From positions 3,844,001 to 3,908,000 of the forward strand of contig NZ_CP014943.1 in the NCBI RefSeq assembly GCF_002077175.1: 64,000 nt of DNA, read 5' to 3'. Shown piece after piece: positions 43,074-51,170 of the stretch. This stretch comes from Colwellia sp. PAMC 21821 (lineage in GTDB: Bacteria > Pseudomonadota > Gammaproteobacteria > Enterobacterales > Alteromonadaceae). How positions within the stretch are numbered: the stretch's first letter is position 1; each line of letters opens with the position of its first letter. Made by a program: the position numbers and the translations under genes. Under the pieces are notes generated by a model that saw only the letters and a list, made by a program, of their open reading frames with translations, searched no databases and had not been told where the DNA came from.

Positions 43074-45458
43074 TTAATTAGTGCGCGGTTTATTGACAAC
43101 TCCATCAAGCCGCTCAGGTTTATGTAAATGATAACCCTGTGCAAATTCAACGCCCATATCTTGTAAACATTTTAAGGCGTGCTCGTCTTCAACAAACTCA
43201 GCCACTATAATTTTTCCTAAGGTTTTACCTATATCGCTAATGGCTCTAACCATCGCTTTATCTGTTTTATCGTTGGCCATATTTCTGACAAATGCGCCAT
43301 CAATTTTCAGATACTGTACCGGGAATTGCTTAAGATAAGCGAAGGAGGATAACCCAGCACCAAAATCGTCTAATGCGAAGCTGCTACCTAATTCTCTTAG
43401 CTTTTCCATAAAGTTACGCACAACGTTTAAGTTGCTAACCGCTGCAGTTTCGGTTATTTCAAAACAAAGTTTATTGGCTGGAATATTATAGCGTGCGATG
43501 GTTTTTAACGTAAAGTCAGTAAAGTCGTCTTGATCAAAGCTTTTACCTGAAATATTAATATGGCAAACGTCTAAGCCATTTAACTCTAGTGGATAACGTT
43601 GTAAATGTGAGCAGACTTTCTCTATTACCCACCGGTCTAACATGTGCACCAGATTAAATCGTTCAGCTGCAGGTATAAATGCGCCTGGCGGGATAATTTC
43701 ATTATTATCTCCTATCATACGCACTAAAACTTCTATATGTGTATGTTGATCTGATGTCAGTGACACTATTCTTTGTGCGTCTAGATACAAACTATCAGTC
43801 TCAATAGCTCGGCGGATACGTTCAATCCACTCCATTTGTACACGACGAGCGGCGAGTTCTTTATCTCCTTGATAAGTCAATATCACACGATTACGACCTT
43901 GTTCTTTAGCCATGTGACAAGCCGAGTCCGCGGCCTGTAATAATGATGCTTCGTCAGTACTTGAAGCCATAATAGGGGTAATACCAATACTACAGCCGAT
44001 ATTAAAGGCACGTCCATCCCAACTAAATGGGAATTCACTCAAGCTTTTACGAAGACTTTCCGCCGTTTTAATCGCTTGCTCAGGCTCACAGCAATCAAGA
44101 ATTAACCCAAACTCGTCACCACCTAAACGGGCTAATAAGTCACTTTTTCTTAATTGTCGGCTAAATAGTTGTGTAACTTGTAGCAATAGTTGATCGCCGG
44201 CAAAGTGCCCAAGAGTGTCGTTAATGACCTTAAATTGGTCTAAATCAATAAAACAGAGGCAATGAACAAAATTTTCACTTCTTGCTTTTAGTAATGACTC
44301 GCTTAAGTAGCCATCAAAAGCTCTGCGGTTAATTAAGCCAGTTAAGTTATCATGACGCGCTTGGTAACTTAACTCTACACTGAGGCGCTCTTGTTCAGAT
44401 ACGTCTTCAATAATACAAATATAACGTATTTCTCTCGGGTTTCCCCACTCAAAACGCGACATCGTGGTTTGCACCCAAATAACGCTGTTGTCTATGCGAT
44501 GTAATCGCTGCTTAAAGCTAACCCTTTCGCTTAAACCTTTGTCTAAAATCCCACGCTCTTCTATAAAAATATTGCTATCTTCAGGATGAATTAGCTGGTT
44601 ATACCTTAATTGTGAAAGTACTGTGAAGTTATAATTAAGAATATCGCACAAGGCACTATTAGCATCTTTAATGCGGCCATCAGCATCTAGCTGTGCGATA
44701 CCGACAGCGGCATTTTCAAAGGTGCTTCTAAATTTGTACTCAGAAATACGAATAGTGGAGGTTAATTTTTTTAGCAGCAAGGTTGCAATGCCGCCCAAGA
44801 GTAGAAAGAAAATAACGCTTACGATCGACAATAATATTGCCATAACTCGACTAGCCAAACTCATTTTTATTTGAAATTCAGTTTGTGGCTGAGCGAGCTT
44901 ATGTGTAATTTCATCTAGCTCAGATTGTAGTGCTTCCATTTCAATTAAGGATTTTTGTCTGGTGTGTGGTAATTTTTCTATGGTATCGCCTAATCGTACA
45001 ATCCAAAGATCTGAGCTTTGCCACGCTTTTACAGCATCTTTAAAATAAGGTGCATTGTGAAAAAAGCGAAATAACCATATCATCCGAGAGATATCATCAG
45101 GGTGGTTACCACCTTGTAAAAATCCACGATAGGCAGCGCCATAATCTAAAACATCGCGCTCTAATATTAAACGACCTAGCATATGACCCAGAGGGAGTTG
45201 GTATTTATCTCGCGCTGATTTTAAGGCATGGGGATCACCAGAACGTAAATAAATTTCACTTTGTCTGACCGATTCGTTGACCCCGTGAGACCAATTACTC
45301 AAGGCAGCTAAATAAGCAGCAGTACCCGACTGTATTTGGATAATTGACAATGTAAAACCGATAGCGACCGCACCGAGTAGTACTAATAATGACGCTGTGA
45401 GTTTAAACCTATTTCGATTAGTGCTATTTATGTCTTTGACTCCAGATGCGTTCAGCAT
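43074..45458 (-). CDS. Membrane PAS-GGDEF-EAL cyclic-di-GMP enzyme
   Basis: A 794-residue inner-membrane signalling protein. Transmembrane helix 1 is about 22-45, then a periplasmic helical sensor region to about 205 and helix 2 about 210-235. A PAS domain (about 240-365, with LHRIDNSVIWVQTTMSRFEW) follows. The GGDEF domain (about 375-530) is intact: GGDEF at 446-450, with RKSD five residues before it, a typical inhibitory I-site. The EAL domain (about 540-790) has Glu576 in IEVLVRM (EVL for EAL), NISGKSF, EITET, DDFGAGLSS and YLKIDGAFV, so both synthesis and hydrolysis of c-di-GMP are plausible. Its 3' end abuts a dipeptidase relic. Confidence 0.92.
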   Translation of the reverse strand: MLNASGVKDINSTNRNRFKLTASLLVLLGAVAIGFTLSIIQIQSGTAAYLAALSNWSHGVNESVRQSEIYLRSGDPHALKSARDKYQLPLGHMLGRLILERDVLDYGAAYRGFLQGGNHPDDISRMIWLFRFFHNAPYFKDAVKAWQSSDLWIVRLGDTIEKLPHTRQKSLIEMEALQSELDEITHKLAQPQTEFQIKMSLASRVMAILLSIVSVIFFLLLGGIATLLLKKLTSTIRISEYKFRSTFENAAVGIAQLDADGRIKDANSALCDILNYNFTVLSQLRYNQLIHPEDSNIFIEERGILDKGLSERVSFKQRLHRIDNSVIWVQTTMSRFEWGNPREIRYICIIEDVSEQERLSVELSYQARHDNLTGLINRRAFDGYLSESLLKARSENFVHCLCFIDLDQFKVINDTLGHFAGDQLLLQVTQLFSRQLRKSDLLARLGGDEFGLILDCCEPEQAIKTAESLRKSLSEFPFSWDGRAFNIGCSIGITPIMASSTDEASLLQAADSACHMAKEQGRNRVILTYQGDKELAARRVQMEWIERIRRAIETDSLYLDAQRIVSLTSDQHTHIEVLVRMIGDNNEIIPPGAFIPAAERFNLVHMLDRWVIEKVCSHLQRYPLELNGLDVCHINISGKSFDQDDFTDFTLKTIARYNIPANKLCFEITETAAVSNLNVVRNFMEKLRELGSSFALDDFGAGLSSFAYLKQFPVQYLKIDGAFVRNMANDKTDKAMVRAISDIGKTLGKIIVAEFVEDEHALKCLQDMGVEFAQGYHLHKPERLDGVVNKPRTN

Positions 45459-46237
45459 AGTTATCCTTTATTGAGCAATAATACAAGACAGCCAAAGGCT
45501 AAATATTGAGCGCTAGACTCATTTTACTTTACGATAATCTACACTAGTTTACGCAAGCATAAATTACAGTCCATAATTACCATTATCAATGTTTTAAATA
45601 AATACATTGGTAATGTAAAGTAATTTTAATCCGCTAGTAACACTATAAACTAATGGTAGAATTTATTCATGCTCGATGTAATCGCTTTAAAGTCAATTCG
45701 CTTTATTGGCACTTCTTCATCGCCACCACTTCATCGCCACTAATACGGTAATTAACTATTGAAAAAAATAGGTGTAAACGTTGATGAATAGAATTATGAT
45801 TGAATGCTAAAGTGTAATAATAGGCTTTATAGCAATTACATTAGAATTGATTGCTATGCTTTATTTGATATGTAAACATTTATTACTTTTGACTTGAAAT
45901 TTAACTCTTGCACCGCAATTAACTTAATATAACCCTGGGATTAACCATTATTGGTAAAAATAGTGGTCTATGTTACGATTAATATATGCTTACATTATCA
46001 TTTATTCAGTTCATTGCTTTAGTTGATGACCTATCTATTACACGGATGGTACCTGTACGCACCTTGCCCATTTTAGGGCGACTAAGATCAGCTTTAACTT
46101 AGTCGTCCAACCCGTAAACAAAAACTAATCTTCGAACAGACAAGTAACTTCACATAAATGAAGTCTGCTATTCATGCCTAGTTTAAGTTTATGCAATAAC
46201 CACTTACCACCATTTATTCAATATTGAGAATAGATAT
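45459..46237 (+). other. 779-base spacer with structured right end
   Basis: The left 550 bases are AT-rich with a TTCATCGCCAC duplication near 45718-45742 and no gene. The right part holds two adjacent hairpins (GCCC/GGGC at about 46067-46080 and GCGACTAAG/CTTAGTCGTC at 46077-46107). Further on, CAGAC.../GTCTG around 46138-46170 brackets TTCA..TGAA. It could be a structured leader or small RNA for the following gene set. No riboswitch class was recognised. Confidence 0.4.
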
Positions 46238-46447
46238 ATGCATAATAATTTTTGGGATTACCTCTATGAAACAATTGAGTTAATCGAAAATATGGCTAAT
46301 GAAAAGCAAGATATTATTGAGCAAGTTAATGCTCGATTAGAAACTGTAGAGTTGCTATATGAGCGACAATTCGATCCTGTTGATTCATATGAAGAATTCG
46401 TTGCAGTAAAATTAATCAAGGCAATTTCACAGGCGATAAAAAGGTAA
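46238..46447 (+). CDS. Small hypothetical helical protein upstream of a HemD-like gene
   Basis: 69 residues, acidic, predicted mostly alpha-helical (YETIELIENMANEKQDIIEQ pattern with heptad-like hydrophobics). No family recognised. The stop is four bases before the next ATG, so it is probably co-translated with the HemD-like gene. The ribosome site (GAGAATAG) is weak. I rate it as probably real because of the tight coupling and uniform codon use. Confidence 0.5.
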   Translation: MHNNFWDYLYETIELIENMANEKQDIIEQVNARLETVELLYERQFDPVDSYEEFVAVKLIKAISQAIKR

Positions 46448-46451
46448 CAAC

Positions 46452-47264
46452 ATGGATGCTCTACCTATTAATGTTTTGTTTAGCAGAGAATACTCGCAGC
46501 TTGGTAGCGCTTTAAAAGTGTTGTCGTCTGAAAAGTTTAACGTTCTTGCTTGCCCAACGATTAATATCGCGGCGGTTGAAAAAAATCAACAACTTAAAAG
46601 TGACTTTACTCAAGCAGTAACGGCTGATTATTTAATTTTTACGTCTCAATATGCCGTCATTGAAACAATAGCATTCCTGAAGCATTTGGGTATTAGTGCA
46701 TCGGCACTTAAGTCGGTTAAAATTTGTGCCGTTGGCCCGATGGTTGCTCGCCAGTTGTCTGAATATGGACTTATTGCCGATATGATACCTAGCTTATATA
46801 CAGCTGAATCGTTAGGCGATTTATTTCCACGGATAGCGACTGATAGTTTAAAAATATTTTTTCCAAAAGGAAATCGAGCAGCATTGAAATTGGAGCAAGT
46901 GCTTGCTGAAAAAGGTTATTCGATAATTGCACCTATTATTTACCAAACGACATTAAGAGCATCGCTTGAAAAACCAGCTCAAGCTTTATTTGATTCAAAA
47001 AGTGTCGATTGTTTTGTATTTACATCCCCGTCATCAGTACTTGCTTTGACGTCGATCTTAAATACCGCCAAAAATGAACAGGCTTTAAAAAACACGGTGC
47101 TTTGCGCCATAGGAACAACAACGTATCAGGCGTGTGTAGATGCTGGGTTAACAGTCAGTATTATGCCAAAGGAGTTTACTATTGAAGGATTAGCTCGTGC
47201 GATAGATAGCTACTATCTCCACTTATCAGGTAAAGATACAGATAAAAATATTCACAATAATTAA
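46452..47264 (+). CDS. Uroporphyrinogen-III synthase (HemD)-like protein
   Basis: 270 residues with the HemD fold signature in two swapped alpha/beta halves: LIFTSQYAVIETI (about 75-88), CAVGPMVARQLSEYG, FFPKGNRAALKLEQVL, YQTTLR, CFVFTSPSSVLAL and CAIGTTTYQACVDAGL. HemD closes hydroxymethylbilane to uroporphyrinogen III in haem synthesis. It is not beside hemC or hemX/hemY as in most gammaproteobacteria, and the sequence is quite diverged. It may be a paralogue with another role rather than the housekeeping enzyme. AAGG precedes the ATG; it is coupled to the small upstream gene. Confidence 0.78.
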   Translation: MDALPINVLFSREYSQLGSALKVLSSEKFNVLACPTINIAAVEKNQQLKSDFTQAVTADYLIFTSQYAVIETIAFLKHLGISASALKSVKICAVGPMVARQLSEYGLIADMIPSLYTAESLGDLFPRIATDSLKIFFPKGNRAALKLEQVLAEKGYSIIAPIIYQTTLRASLEKPAQALFDSKSVDCFVFTSPSSVLALTSILNTAKNEQALKNTVLCAIGTTTYQACVDAGLTVSIMPKEFTIEGLARAIDSYYLHLSGKDTDKNIHNN

Positions 47265-47305
47265 TATTTTATTAGGTCAGTTAATTTAAAAATAAGAGGT
47301 ATATA

Positions 47306-47683
47306 ATGAAAAAACCAAAATTAATTATAAGCCATGAAGACTATGATGGCTTGCACTCTATGATAGAGAAAGAAGAATTCGCACCTTCGCATGCGTTACT
47401 AATTGATGAATTAGAGCGAGCGAAAACGGTAGATAAAATTAAGCTGCCAAAGAATGTTGTGCGGATGAATTCTACCGTAACATTCACCATGCTCTCAACA
47501 CAAAAGACTTTTGCGCTTAAACTTGTCTACCCTAAAGATACCAAAGAAACGGGTACTTTATCGATCCTAACGCCAGTGGGTAGCGCCTTAATCGGCTTAT
47601 CTATCGGACAAGAAATCGAATGGCCCTTAGGTAATAGTAAAACCACTATTGTTCATATCGACTCTATTGAATATAGTGAGTAA
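47306..47683 (+). CDS. rnk: Rnk-type GreA/GreB C-terminal-domain protein (nucleoside diphosphate kinase regulator)
   Basis: 125 residues. Rnk binds RNA polymerase near the secondary channel, like Gre factors without the full coiled coil, and was first described as a regulator of nucleoside diphosphate kinase. LIISHEDYDGLHSMIEK and LIDELERAKTV form the short helical N terminus. VVRMNSTVTF, LKLVYPKDTKETGTLSIL and TPVGSALIGLSIGQEIEWPL form the FKBP-like C-terminal domain and align with E. coli Rnk. AGAGG precedes the ATG. It is 41 bases after the HemD-like gene, possibly the same transcript. Confidence 0.88.
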   Translation: MKKPKLIISHEDYDGLHSMIEKEEFAPSHALLIDELERAKTVDKIKLPKNVVRMNSTVTFTMLSTQKTFALKLVYPKDTKETGTLSILTPVGSALIGLSIGQEIEWPLGNSKTTIVHIDSIEYSE

Positions 47684-47732
47684 TTTGCGCTCTAACTTAC
47701 CCATTTAACTAAGCAAGCGCTCGCTTGATACA

Positions 47733-47776
47733 AACGAATTACGTTAACTTAAAATTACACGTTAACGTAATTCGTT
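47733..47776 (+). terminator. 16-base-pair palindromic stem between convergent genes
   Basis: AACGAATTACGTTAAC (47733-47748) pairs perfectly with GTTAACGTAATTCGTT (47761-47776) around a 12-base loop. It lies 50 bases after rnk and overlaps the last codon of the sulfatase gene on the other strand, so it is probably a shared bidirectional terminator. T-rich tails are short on both sides. Confidence 0.6.
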
Positions 47777-49793
47777 ATTTAATACCTGCGGTATATTTTA
47801 TATAAGCTTGATTATCATCATTGTTAGCATCTGGCATTCCGTACCATTCATTTTCATAAGCTAAACTTCCCCATAAAGCATGGGCTAACGCTATTTCTGA
47901 TAACGCTTGATTTTGCGCTTTAGGCGTTAATGTTTTTTCTTTGAAATCATACCTAAAATTAATCGGTTCTTTTTCTGGTTGTAAAATGGTGACTTCATCA
48001 TTTTTCATATAAGCAAAATTGTCAGCATATTGCATCATAGCGCGCTCAGGCACATTGAGGTTGTTAAGATCATGTCCGAGCATTGGCGAATAATTGCTAA
48101 TACCCATTAATGATAAAAGTGTTGGAGCTAAATCTATTTGGCTTACAACTCGTTCATCAGAAAACGACTGCTTGGCAGCATTTAGAATAACCCCAGGGAT
48201 ATGAAAGTTTTTAATGGGTACAACATCACTCCCTAAAGCTCGTGCGTCATGATCTGCAACGACCAAAAATATTGTGTCTTGCCAATACGGCTGTGTTTTT
48301 GCTTTAGCGATAAATTTACCCAAGGCATAGTCTGCATACTGAATTGCTTTATGACGTGATAATTCTTTTTCATCATATTGACTTAATTGCGCTTCAGTAT
48401 ATTCAATAGGCGTTACCACACCTGTTGGGATCTCAAAGGGATCATGATTACTAGATGAGAAAATAAAACTAAAGAACGGTTTTTCACTCTGTTGGAGCTT
48501 AGTTAATTCAATGTCAGCCTGGTTGAATAAGTCTTCGTCACTTGCCCCCCATGAGCCTACAAACTGAGGATTTTCAATGTCTTTAAAGTCCACAATATCA
48601 ACGAAGCCATTACCTAAGAAAAAACTTTTCATATTGTCAAAATGACTTTCGCCGCCATAAATAAACTGGGTTGAGTAATCATGCTTTGCCAGTAAGCTTG
48701 CGATAGTGAAAAAGCCATGTTGAGATTTATCAAGTTTAACCACAGCTCTTGCTGGTGTTGGCGTAAAGCCAGTAATTACCGCTTCAATCCCGCGAACAGA
48801 ACGTGTGCCTGTGGCGTATAAATTTTTGAATGCCCAACCTTGATTATTGAGTTTATTAATTTCGGGTGTGAGAGGTAGTCCGCCTAAGGATGAAACATAT
48901 TGAGCACCTAAGCTTTCTTCTAAGATTATAACTAAATTTTTAGGTTTACCTTGATAGACAGGTAAGCGTAAAGCCAATGATGGTTGCGCTTTATTTGCAA
49001 AAGCTTGCGGGCTTAAACCTGTGGCTTGTTGAACAAGTGAAATAACCTTTTCAGTGTTCATTTTACCGTATAGCTTTGAAGCATTTTTTTCATCGCCTAG
49101 CTGTTTAAAGGCATGCGCAACACTATAGATTGAATTTAGTGTTAATGAATTAACGAGCGGATCAGTAGAAAAGTAGACTAATGACGGATTAATAGGACGA
49201 TGGCCAACAGTACCTCTAGCACTAAGTGCTAGTACCACAAACAAAGTAATAAAAGCCATAGCAGCTGATTTAAACGATATCGAGTTTTGAGATGTTTTTG
49301 TGGTAATAACTTTATCTAAAAACTGCCATAAAGGTTTACAGGGTAATATTAACAATGAGAAAACCAGGACTAGAGTAAATAAGTGACCGTTGAATAACAT
49401 TTTCATGACTTCATTCGGGTAAGCTAAATATTCAATGAATAATCGATTAGGCCTAAAGCCATATTCATTGATAAAGGCAGGTGTAGCGAGTTCAAAAAAT
49501 AGGATACAGATAAAAATAAAGAAAAATATTACCTTTAATACCTTAAGCCATTTTTTGGAATGTTTAGAAAGCATAAACCATGGATGCAAAATGGCAGGTA
49601 AAATAAGTAAATAACCCAAAGCACTTAAATCAATTCGTAAACCATTAAAAACTAGAGTTAACAGGCTAGTTAAGTTATCGAATCGATCAATTTGCCAAAG
49701 GCTCAAGCCAAGTCTTGAAATTAACAATGTTAAAATCAGCAAAAATGAAAATAGAATGAAAGGTCGGATCAAGCTAAGTATCGTAGTAAACAT
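47775..49793 (-). CDS. LTA synthase-like membrane sulfatase / phosphoglycerol transferase
   Basis: 672 residues: five hydrophobic segments in the first 200, then a periplasmic alkaline-phosphatase-superfamily domain (about 280-600). LVIILEESLG (Glu292) and YATGTRSVRGIEAVI (nucleophile Thr330) are the LtaS-type active-site elements; FIYGGESHFDNMKSF, WGASDEDLF and FLVVADHDAR are the remaining metal-ligand blocks. In Firmicutes LtaS polymerises glycerol phosphate. In Gram-negatives relatives such as OpgB add phosphoglycerol to periplasmic glucans, and this is the likelier role, though unproven. It is last in a run of minus-strand envelope genes. Confidence 0.88.
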   Translation of the reverse strand: MFTTILSLIRPFILFSFLLILTLLISRLGLSLWQIDRFDNLTSLLTLVFNGLRIDLSALGYLLILPAILHPWFMLSKHSKKWLKVLKVIFFFIFICILFFELATPAFINEYGFRPNRLFIEYLAYPNEVMKMLFNGHLFTLVLVFSLLILPCKPLWQFLDKVITTKTSQNSISFKSAAMAFITLFVVLALSARGTVGHRPINPSLVYFSTDPLVNSLTLNSIYSVAHAFKQLGDEKNASKLYGKMNTEKVISLVQQATGLSPQAFANKAQPSLALRLPVYQGKPKNLVIILEESLGAQYVSSLGGLPLTPEINKLNNQGWAFKNLYATGTRSVRGIEAVITGFTPTPARAVVKLDKSQHGFFTIASLLAKHDYSTQFIYGGESHFDNMKSFFLGNGFVDIVDFKDIENPQFVGSWGASDEDLFNQADIELTKLQQSEKPFFSFIFSSSNHDPFEIPTGVVTPIEYTEAQLSQYDEKELSRHKAIQYADYALGKFIAKAKTQPYWQDTIFLVVADHDARALGSDVVPIKNFHIPGVILNAAKQSFSDERVVSQIDLAPTLLSLMGISNYSPMLGHDLNNLNVPERAMMQYADNFAYMKNDEVTILQPEKEPINFRYDFKEKTLTPKAQNQALSEIALAHALWGSLAYENEWYGMPDANNDDNQAYIKYTAGIK

Positions 49794-49899
49794 AGTATTA
49801 ATATTCTTATTAAAAACTAGGTTACTTTATCGTTCGAAACTTAAGGTTTGCTTAAATTAAACTGAAACTTGTCTAAAATTTAGAGTTTAGAGTTAACGA

Positions 49900-50625
49900 T
49901 TATTTAGTTATTAGCTCTACAGGATTTAATATTTTGAATAAGGTGTTATTTACTTTGTCTATGTCAACTACACCTTTTTTAAACGCCAAATATACAGGTA
50001 TTTTGTATGTTTTTAGCTCTAAAGCGTTTACAAAAAAACCTTCATATTGGGTTTTTAAGATATGCTCCCCAACAATCTTATTTGTCATAACGGCATCAAC
50101 TCTTTTCCGATATAACATCTGAAAAAGTATTTCATTTGACTGTAGTTTTTTAAAGTTAGCCTCGTGTAAACCGTATAAAGGCAAAATGTCATTGGGGACC
50201 GTTATACCGCGATGTACGCCGATATTTTTATTCGAAAAATCAACTGATGAAATATCATCTGAATGAAAAATTGCAATGGTTGTAATATGTGTGGGAAGGT
50301 TTGAATATTCGAGAAATTCTTCTCTGTTTGAATATTTAGCTAATGAAAAATAGCAATCATAAGTATTTTTTTTAATTTCTTGTTTAAGCCTAGCCCAAGG
50401 TAAGTTCACGACTTCTATATCTAGGTTAAGTTGCTTAAACAATGGGTTAATTATCAGCATATCTAAACCGCTGAACGTATCATCCTTATTGTCATATATC
50501 GTATAAGGAGGGTAATGAGTGGTAGCACAAATGAACGTTTTTTCAGCCGCATTTAGATTGTTTACTATGAATAAAAACAATAATATAAATGTGCTAAATT
50601 TGTACAAATAAAATGTTTGAAACAT
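49900..50625 (-). CDS. Periplasmic solute-binding protein (family 3 type)
   Basis: 241 residues with a signal peptide (about 1-26, ending NNLNA). FICATTHYPPYTIYDNKDD, FSGLDMLIINPLFKQL and VNLPWARLKQEIKKNTYDCY are typical of bacterial extracellular solute-binding proteins family 3, normally amino-acid binding. VDAVMTNKIVGEHIL is the hinge region. No ABC permease or ATPase gene is near, so it may serve as a sensor or orphan binding protein. It lies in the minus-strand envelope run. Confidence 0.8.
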   Translation of the reverse strand: MFQTFYLYKFSTFILLFLFIVNNLNAAEKTFICATTHYPPYTIYDNKDDTFSGLDMLIINPLFKQLNLDIEVVNLPWARLKQEIKKNTYDCYFSLAKYSNREEFLEYSNLPTHITTIAIFHSDDISSVDFSNKNIGVHRGITVPNDILPLYGLHEANFKKLQSNEILFQMLYRKRVDAVMTNKIVGEHILKTQYEGFFVNALELKTYKIPVYLAFKKGVVDIDKVNNTLFKILNPVELITK

Positions 50626-50804
50626 TAATAAAAGGCTCTATTTAACTGAATTTAATAACCATTAACGGTTATATAATAAATGTTATTATAGACTTAAAAT
50701 TTAATTACGTAAATTAATCCAAATTTAGAATAATACAAGTTTGAACATGTAAGCTTAAGCTACTTAACTAAAACCTTATAAATGTGACGTAATCGGATAA
50801 TTTC

Positions 50805-51170
50805 TTAAAGAAGAATAACAAGCCAAATACTACTGGCAATTATTAGACTTAACATTACTGCTGCAGAGCCTAAATCTTTTGCTAAACCAGACAGTGGATG
50901 AATTTCTAAACCAACTCGGTCGACAACAGCTTCAATGGCTGTATTTACTATTTCGGTAAATATAATAAAAAGTATCGCCAGAATTAACATAACTTGCTCT
51001 TTGCCCGTTATGTTGAATATAAATGATACTGGAATCGCCACTAACAGTAATAATAGTTCTTGCCTGAACGCTGATTCATTTTGATACAACCACTTTATTG
51101 CTCTAAACGAGTTCAACGAGGCTAAAACTATTCTTTTTATGCCCTTAGGCTTATTTATATTGTCAAACAC
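50805..51170 (-). CDS. dgkA: Diacylglycerol kinase DgkA
   Basis: 121-residue trimeric inner-membrane kinase that phosphorylates diacylglycerol to phosphatidic acid. Three hydrophobic helices are present. NESAFRQELLLLLVAIP and FTEIVNTAIEAVVDRVG...HPLSGLAKDLGSAAVM match E. coli DgkA, including the catalytic Glu-rich ExxNTAIE block. Its ATG overlaps the eptA stop by one base. EptA releases diacylglycerol when it moves phosphoethanolamine from phosphatidylethanolamine to lipid A, so tight linkage makes biochemical sense. Confidence 0.95.
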   Translation of the reverse strand: MFDNINKPKGIKRIVLASLNSFRAIKWLYQNESAFRQELLLLLVAIPVSFIFNITGKEQVMLILAILFIIFTEIVNTAIEAVVDRVGLEIHPLSGLAKDLGSAAVMLSLIIASSIWLVILL

